From Pyrus communis (Eukaryota > Streptophyta > Magnoliopsida > Rosales > Rosaceae): a stretch of 64,000 bases of DNA. The first letter of the stretch is position 1. Every line of letters begins with the position of its first letter. The notes beneath the pieces were generated by a model. That model had not been told where the DNA came from. It saw nothing but the letters and a program-made list of their open reading frames with translations, and searched no databases. The stretch lies in NCBI RefSeq assembly GCF_963583255.1, contig NC_084803.1:19920428-19984427 (forward strand), read 5' to 3'. Shown here piece by piece: positions 58,892-64,000 of the stretch. The position numbers and the translations under genes are program-made.

Positions 58892-60822
58892 TGCAAGTAG
58901 GGATCGTTCTGGACCGGGGATTAGGAGGGATTGTTAATCTCTTGGAAACTGACTTAAAAACGTAAAAACAATATAAAACACTAAACTAGACTCAAAGAAT
59001 TCAAAAATACTTTAAAACATAAACTAAACAGATTCTAACAAGTTCAAAAGACTCAAAACTCTTAAAAACACAAACTAAATTGATTTCTAACTAATTTGAC
59101 ATTAAAGTAAAGGGGGATTTAGGTTTTGACAAAATTAAACTAAATGAACAGATTGCAATTAAAACAGAATGTAAATATGAATGTGAATAAAATATGGATG
59201 ATGGAATAGCCAAGGGGTTCTTCTCCACACATGTTACACTTGCATACAAGATTGATTCTCAGTTGGTCTTTCGATAAATTATGAAACTCAACACTCCGGG
59301 TTAATTAGGTCCGCTTAAATTAACCGTCAAGTTTTCCTTAAGTTAATGAATTGGATGGGTTTGCGCAACGCAATTCACAACATTCTCCAAAAGTCCTTTA
59401 CGTGAACAGCACAATAAAGATACAATCAAAGATCATTAAGCATTATGAAAACTATAAGTGTTGACGAGGCCTTCGTTACTATGGAATACGCATGAAACTA
59501 GTGCCAAGAATTCATTTAACGCGATTGTTTATAAGCAACCTCCACTACTTGTGAATATAAGTTCATAACGATTAGGTGAAATTCACTTATATTCTAGCGT
59601 CATATTTATGCATGAAAATTAAGCGCGCATTCTTAATAAACATTCATAAATAAATTATCAATCAAACGGTTAAACAAATTGAAATCACAACTTATAAAAC
59701 GCAATTAGAAGTAATCAAATCAAAATGCAAGCATAAACATATATTTCGAATCCCCCCCTAGCTAAAGGGGGGTTTAGTTCCTCATGATTACAAAACAAAG
59801 AGAATCAAAATTAAACATTATAATCGAGGAAAAGAAACACCTAAACATTCCAACAACTCAAACTTGAATTGTATGAACGTTTAGGCACTCTTCTCCTCCT
59901 CTTCGTTGTAGCATAAGGTCTAAGGGATGTTGTTGATGTGTTGAATGGATTGGGGAATTATGGAAATGGATGAGGAGTGGTGTGTTTGGATTATAAGGGA
60001 AGGGAGACTCACGGCAATGAGGGAATGGAAGTGTTTGTGGTGTGTTGTGTATGAAATGAGATGATTATGAATGAATGAATGCAAGGGTATTTATAGGAGT
60101 AGTGGAGGGAACATATGGCTATGTCATTTGTAGGTGAAGTAGGTGGATGTTGTAGGTGAAGTAGGTGGATGTTGTAGGTGAAGTGGATGTTGTAGGTGAA
60201 GTAGGTGGATGTTGTAGGTGAAATAGGTGGATGTTGTAGGTGAAGTGGGTGGATGTTGTAGGTGAAGTAGGTGGATGTTGTAGGTGAAGTGGATGTTGTA
60301 GGTGAAGTGGATGTTGTAGGTGAAGTAGGTGGATGTTATGTTAAGTGATAAGTGATAAGTGATATGATATGTGGTTATGATATGATAAGTGGTTAAGTGG
60401 TGATGATAAGTGATAAGTGATTAAGTGATATGATATGTGGTGATGATAAGTGATAAGTGCATGTGGGTTAACTAATGAAGGAAATGCATGTGCAATGACA
60501 ATGTGTTAGAATGGATGTGTGTTATGCATGGCATGATTGGGATTAGGAAAGGTTTAAATGTCCTAAAACTAAAGAGAACAAGGTTCCAACACTTTGGCTC
60601 CAATTAGGTCTTCAATTTCGTCCAACACTTTGGCTTCAAGCATAAGCTATCCGTCCTTAGCCCAAAAGTGCTCCAAAAGTCTCCAAAATGCATCTTTTTG
60701 CTCCTTTAGCCCTTTGGACCTACAAACACACGAAAATAGCTTAAAGTACTAAAATAACTAAAGAAACATAACGTAAATGTACGAGAACAAGCCATTTAAG
60801 TCGCATAAATATGCTCCTATCA
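58892..60822 (-). repeat. LTR, right copy
   Basis: 1931 bp, the same length as the left copy and differing visibly only within the minisatellite. It is preceded by 'attgtagtatagg', which resembles the equivalent position in the solo LTR at about 1304. Confidence 0.85.
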
Positions 60823-61309
60823 ATGCTGTGTTGATCGGGAAAGGAAGAAGGAGAGAGATTTAGGAGGGAGAGATAAAAAGCTGAGAGAGAGAGTCTCGGG
60901 GTAGGGAAAATAGAGAATAAGGGAAAGGGTTAGGGAATTGCTGCGTGGCAGCTAAAGAGAAAAGAGAAAATCTAAAAGGGATTCGAATTGGTTAAGGGTA
61001 AGGGGACCAAAATGTAAAAAGGACCTTTAGGGGAAACGTAAAATTCACAATAAATTTGAGGAGGGGTTTTACATTGAGGGCACGTCCAGCCTCAGGCCGA
61101 CGTGTATGGGTCCATGACTTCTTGTAGAACATTTTCGTATATTTAAACCCTCCGTTTAAGAAAACTATGGGGGTTTTCCCTAGCCTTTTTGTTTATGTCC
61201 TTACTAATTAATTAGTTTAGTTATTTCCCACATAGGTGAGACTTATCCCAAGGAAGTTCGAGGTTAAGCAAGGCTAGGAGGCTACGATCCATCGACGTAT
61301 CAGTGAGTG

Positions 61310-61312
<3 letters not shown>

Positions 61313-61376
<64 letters not shown>
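61313..61376. repeat. (AT)n microsatellite
   Basis: About 32 uninterrupted AT units. The reading frames across it are artefacts. Confidence 0.95.
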
Positions 61377-61379
<3 letters not shown>

Positions 61380-62631
61380 ATAGTTTCCACAAATGCTTTT
61401 GGAATGATTTATGCCTATCATCCCATGTCTTATTTAATTTTAGAAATCTTATTACGTGGTTGAGATTTATATACTGTCATGGCATGTTCGTATGCATTTT
61501 ACCTGCTCATCATACATTGCTACACCCGGTGTTAGTGCTCGCCTAGGGCCAGAGCCAGTTTTTCACGTGTATGTTCACATCCGCACTGCATGCTCACCTT
61601 GGATCCAAGGAGGTGCCAGTCATGTCGTACAGGTTGCAATAAGCAACTCTGACTCGTATGTGACCACAAATAGCGCAAATTTTCACGTGATTGTAGCACT
61701 AGAGCGTATATTATGATTACACCCAGTCATGTTCATGTCAGAAATCCTCTGCATGAACTTGTGTGTCAGCATAGATTGATGAGCACCTGATTTTATTATA
61801 CTACTGTTGCGATATTGTGATTTGGCATATTTCTGGATTTATTGTTGATTTACATTTGATTTCATACTTGTACGTAGTATGATTTCTAGAAACTATACAT
61901 GTTTTACAATGATGGGTTAGTATGTTCTAAAACTAAATGTATTTTATAAACCTTTGTTTTTGCCCACTCACCCTTCTGTTTTTCGCCCCTCCAGGTCCTA
62001 GTTAGTTGATTTACTCTGTGGCATACGAGGAATATCCGGCGATTTTGACATACCTCTAAATAAATGTAGGAACTTTTCCTGTTGAGTAATAAGTACTTAA
62101 CTAGTTTCGACTGCACTACTTATGTCATCTATGCTCTTAACATTTGTGTTTTAAGGGTTATTCCCACTACTGTGATCTCCTTATTTTAGATTAAATAAAT
62201 GTTAGTTTTGGTTTAAATTTACACATATTTTTACAGTTCACTTTCCTTTATGGTTACGTCACCTTCAAAAGACAGCCAATATGCCTCGACTCCGGTCGAG
62301 GTGTGTCAAAAATTGTGGAAGAAGACAAAATACATTTTGAAAGGCTACTACATGGAGGTTTGTACTAGTGCCCATGTTTAGCATTAGAAAATGAACAAGG
62401 GATTTCATTTTCTATTTTTTGATTCAATTCAATTGGGAATTGAGGAATCGGGAAGGCAACAATCTGAGGGTTCTCAAAGGGAGGATCAGGGGTTGTCTTC
62501 AACTTCGATGTTTAGATTTTGGTCTTTACGAAAATCCAGATTCGACTTGGAGAGCCTCCGTGAAAAATGAACAGTCGTCTACTTCCCCTGCACCGTAATC
62601 ATACGGGATGTCTATAGAATTTGTATATGTA

Positions 62632-62814
62632 TTAATTGGGATTTCCAGGTTGTTTGTTTGAGATGCTGCAAATAAAGTTGGATTTAAACTTCCCGAGCTC
62701 AGAAGTAAAACATGCTATGAAATAAGAATCTCGACCTCGGGTGCAGAGCTCAGCAATGACAATGGTATTCAAGTCGTCAAATCTAACCTTAGAGGCCACG
62801 ACAGGCGTTAGGGG
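62632..62814 (-). pseudogene. possible exon or gene fragment, unidentified
   Basis: The minus-strand frame reads KVRFDDLNTIVIAELCTRGR then DSYFIACFTSELGKFKSN and ends at a stop near 62632. Its amino-acid composition is protein-like rather than low complexity, and a possible acceptor context lies to its 5' side. I do not recognise the family. The adjoining copia LTR starts at about 62815, so an upstream part of the gene could have been separated by that insertion. It may also be a chance frame. Confidence 0.25.
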
Positions 62815-63022
62815 TGTAAAAAGTGCAAAGAATATTTTGCAGAAGATTAATTTCTTCAATTGATATTAAGAGACTTTATACAAAGAGAGTACTTGCCGAA
62901 GAAGTAACCTAACCTACATTCTAGGGTTTACAGATAATCACAAATAAATTACAAACAATTTACAAGATAGTTTCCTAAAACTAAGCCAAGATATCATGAA
63001 TGATATCATTGACTTCTCAACA
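62815..63022 (-). repeat. 3' LTR of a copia element (inferred)
   Basis: On the minus strand the polypurine tract 'cttgagggggag' is followed by TGTTGAGAAGTC, a normal 3' LTR start. The probable end is CTTTTTACA at about 62815. The partner LTR lies beyond the window, so the boundary is provisional. Confidence 0.6.
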
Positions 63023-63029
63023 CTCCCCC

Positions 63030-64000
63030 TCAAGTTGGAGAGTGGATATTGAGAACTCCCAACTTATGAATGATCTTTGAGAAAGTTTCCTTCCCTAATG
63101 GCTTCGTGAGTACATCTGCAAGTTGATTGGAAGAAGGAATAAATCTCGTAACAACTAAACCGTCTTGTATCTTGTCCCGGATGAAGTGACAGTCCATTTC
63201 TATGTGCCTAGTTCTCTCATGAAAAACTGGGTTAGCAGCAATGTGAAGAGCTGCTTTATTGTCACAATGGAGCAGAGCCGGTCTTTGATGCAGTATACCT
63301 AGATCTTTCAATAAATATCGTAGCCATGATAATTCACAACAAGTTCCAGCCATGGCTCGATACTCGGCCTCTGCTGATGATAAAGACACAGTCTTTTATC
63401 TTTTTGACTTCCAAAAAATCAATGAAGAGCCCAAAAAAATACAATACCCCGTAGTTGATCTTCGTGTTATTGGACAACCTGCCCAGTCCGAGTCACAATA
63501 TGCATTTAAGGCCAAATCATTTTCAGAAGAGAAGAACAAACCTTGTCCATGTGTATTTTTGATATATTTCAAAATCCGAAGGGCTGCTTCCATGTGTGGT
63601 GTGCGAGGCTCATGCATAAACCTACTCAACACATGCACGGAATAGGTTATATCCGGCCTAGTGATTGTTAGGTATATCAGACGCCCCACCAATCTTCTAT
63701 ATTGGGCCGGGTCTTTAAGAATTGCACCATTGTCTGATAACTTAAGATTTTGTTCCATGGGAAATTCAACGGGGCGAGCTCCCAAAAGACCTCCATCTTT
63801 TAATATTTCTAAAGCATACTTTCGTTGGGAAATAAAGACTCCTTTCTTAGAACGTGATACTTCGATCCCAAGAAAGTACTTTAGATTGCCAAGATCCTTG
63901 ATTTTAAAACGACCATTAAGGAACTGTTTTAGGGCATCGATAACATTCGAATCATTCCCCGTAATCAAAATATCATCAACATAAATTAGGAGGGCTGTAA
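63030..64000 (-). pseudogene. copia pol (RT and RNase H), truncated by the window end
   Basis: Minus-strand frame: end of RT (FKIKDLGNLKYFLGIEVSRS, PDITYSVHVLSRFM), then RNase H ([38 protein letters not shown], and the C-terminal [11 protein letters not shown]). One in-frame TAA (63396-63398), where the family has Gln in 'SKKQKTVS', interrupts an otherwise open frame. The RNase H acidic residues are kept. The 5' part (gag to RT catalytic YVDD) lies to the right of 64000. With a single stop this is a fairly young element compared with the one in P450 copy C. Confidence 0.9.

Larger units (their letters stand above)
54620..60822 (-). mobile_element. large non-autonomous LTR retrotransposon derivative
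   Basis: Two direct repeats of 1931 bp (54620-56550 and 58892-60822) begin TGCAAGTAGGGATCG and end ATGCTCCTATCA. They are nearly identical, implying a recent insertion. The polypurine stretch 'gctaagtgtgggggtat' on the minus strand abuts the left repeat, so the sense is minus. The 2.3-kb interior contains no gag or pol. The family also has the solo LTR at 1254-4358. Sequences just outside (atagt on the left, atgct on the right) do not give a clean target duplication, and no standard primer-binding site was found. Confidence 0.8.
53389..62308. mobile_element. repeat with inverted ends TGACACACCyCGAyC, host of a nested LTR element
   Basis: The left edge TGACACACCCCGATC (53389) is inverted at the right edge GGTCGAGGTGTGTCA (ending 62308). 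Similarity seems to continue inward ('gagggtgacgcaagccat' against the inverted 'gaaggtgacgtaaccat'). Without the nested 6.2-kb element the unit is about 2.7 kb. It is non-coding, with two (TA)n runs (53713-53752, 61313-61376). No target duplication was found at the edges, so it may be a terminal-inverted-repeat element or two unrelated repeats of one family facing each other. Confidence 0.4.

Noticed and set aside
61221..61546. Frames with runs of IYIYIY on both strands
   Set aside because: Pure translation of the (AT)n microsatellite.

Overview
This is nuclear DNA of a flowering plant: genes with GT-AG introns, plant-specific protein families, AT-rich spacers and a heavy load of LTR retrotransposons and MITEs. 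The repeat families and the CYP81 proteins look like a woody Rosaceae (apple or pear group). That placement is inference from recognition, not from a search.

Layout. 1-6 kb: a small TPR/kinesin-light-chain-like gene fragment, a 3.1-kb solo LTR and nested MITEs. 6.4-31.9 kb: a minus-strand tandem cluster of cytochrome P450 CYP81-type genes. Three look intact (6448-8401, 12026-13980, 28304-31872; two exons each, 499, 500 and 503 aa). A fourth copy (20923-27101) has only exon 2, carries a premature stop, and is split by a 5.6-kb Ty1/copia element. That element is itself interrupted by a Cassandra-type TRIM with 5S-rRNA-like sequence in its LTRs. Between these lie a gypsy-like solo LTR, a Cassandra-like solo LTR, MULE fragments and several MITEs. 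The last intact P450 gene has a mitochondrial nad5 fragment in its long intron. 32-36 kb: a long inverted repeat, then a 792-bp tandem triplication with Helitron-like features. 37.5-38.5 kb: a Harbinger-like element just upstream of the next gene.

38.8-46.8 kb: a 14-exon plus-strand gene for a LisH/WD40 protein matching HOS15 (TBL1-like histone-deacetylase corepressor component), with a decayed copia element in intron 3. 47.3-49.2 kb: a convergent, intronless DYW-class PPR gene matching ELI1 (organelle RNA editing). 49-52 kb: MITEs and a 1.1-kb minisatellite of about 32-bp period. 53.4-62.3 kb: a repeat with inverted ends holding a 6.2-kb non-autonomous LTR element with nearly identical 1931-bp LTRs and no coding capacity. 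62.8-64 kb: the 3' part of another copia element running off the window.

The P450 genes probably act in specialised (phenylpropanoid or flavonoid-type) oxidation, but their substrates cannot be read from sequence. HOS15 (nuclear) and ELI1 (plastid-targeted) are ordinary conserved neighbours. I found no new multi-gene system. The most informative parts are the datable nested insertions, the partial P450 duplication and the unclassified repeats.
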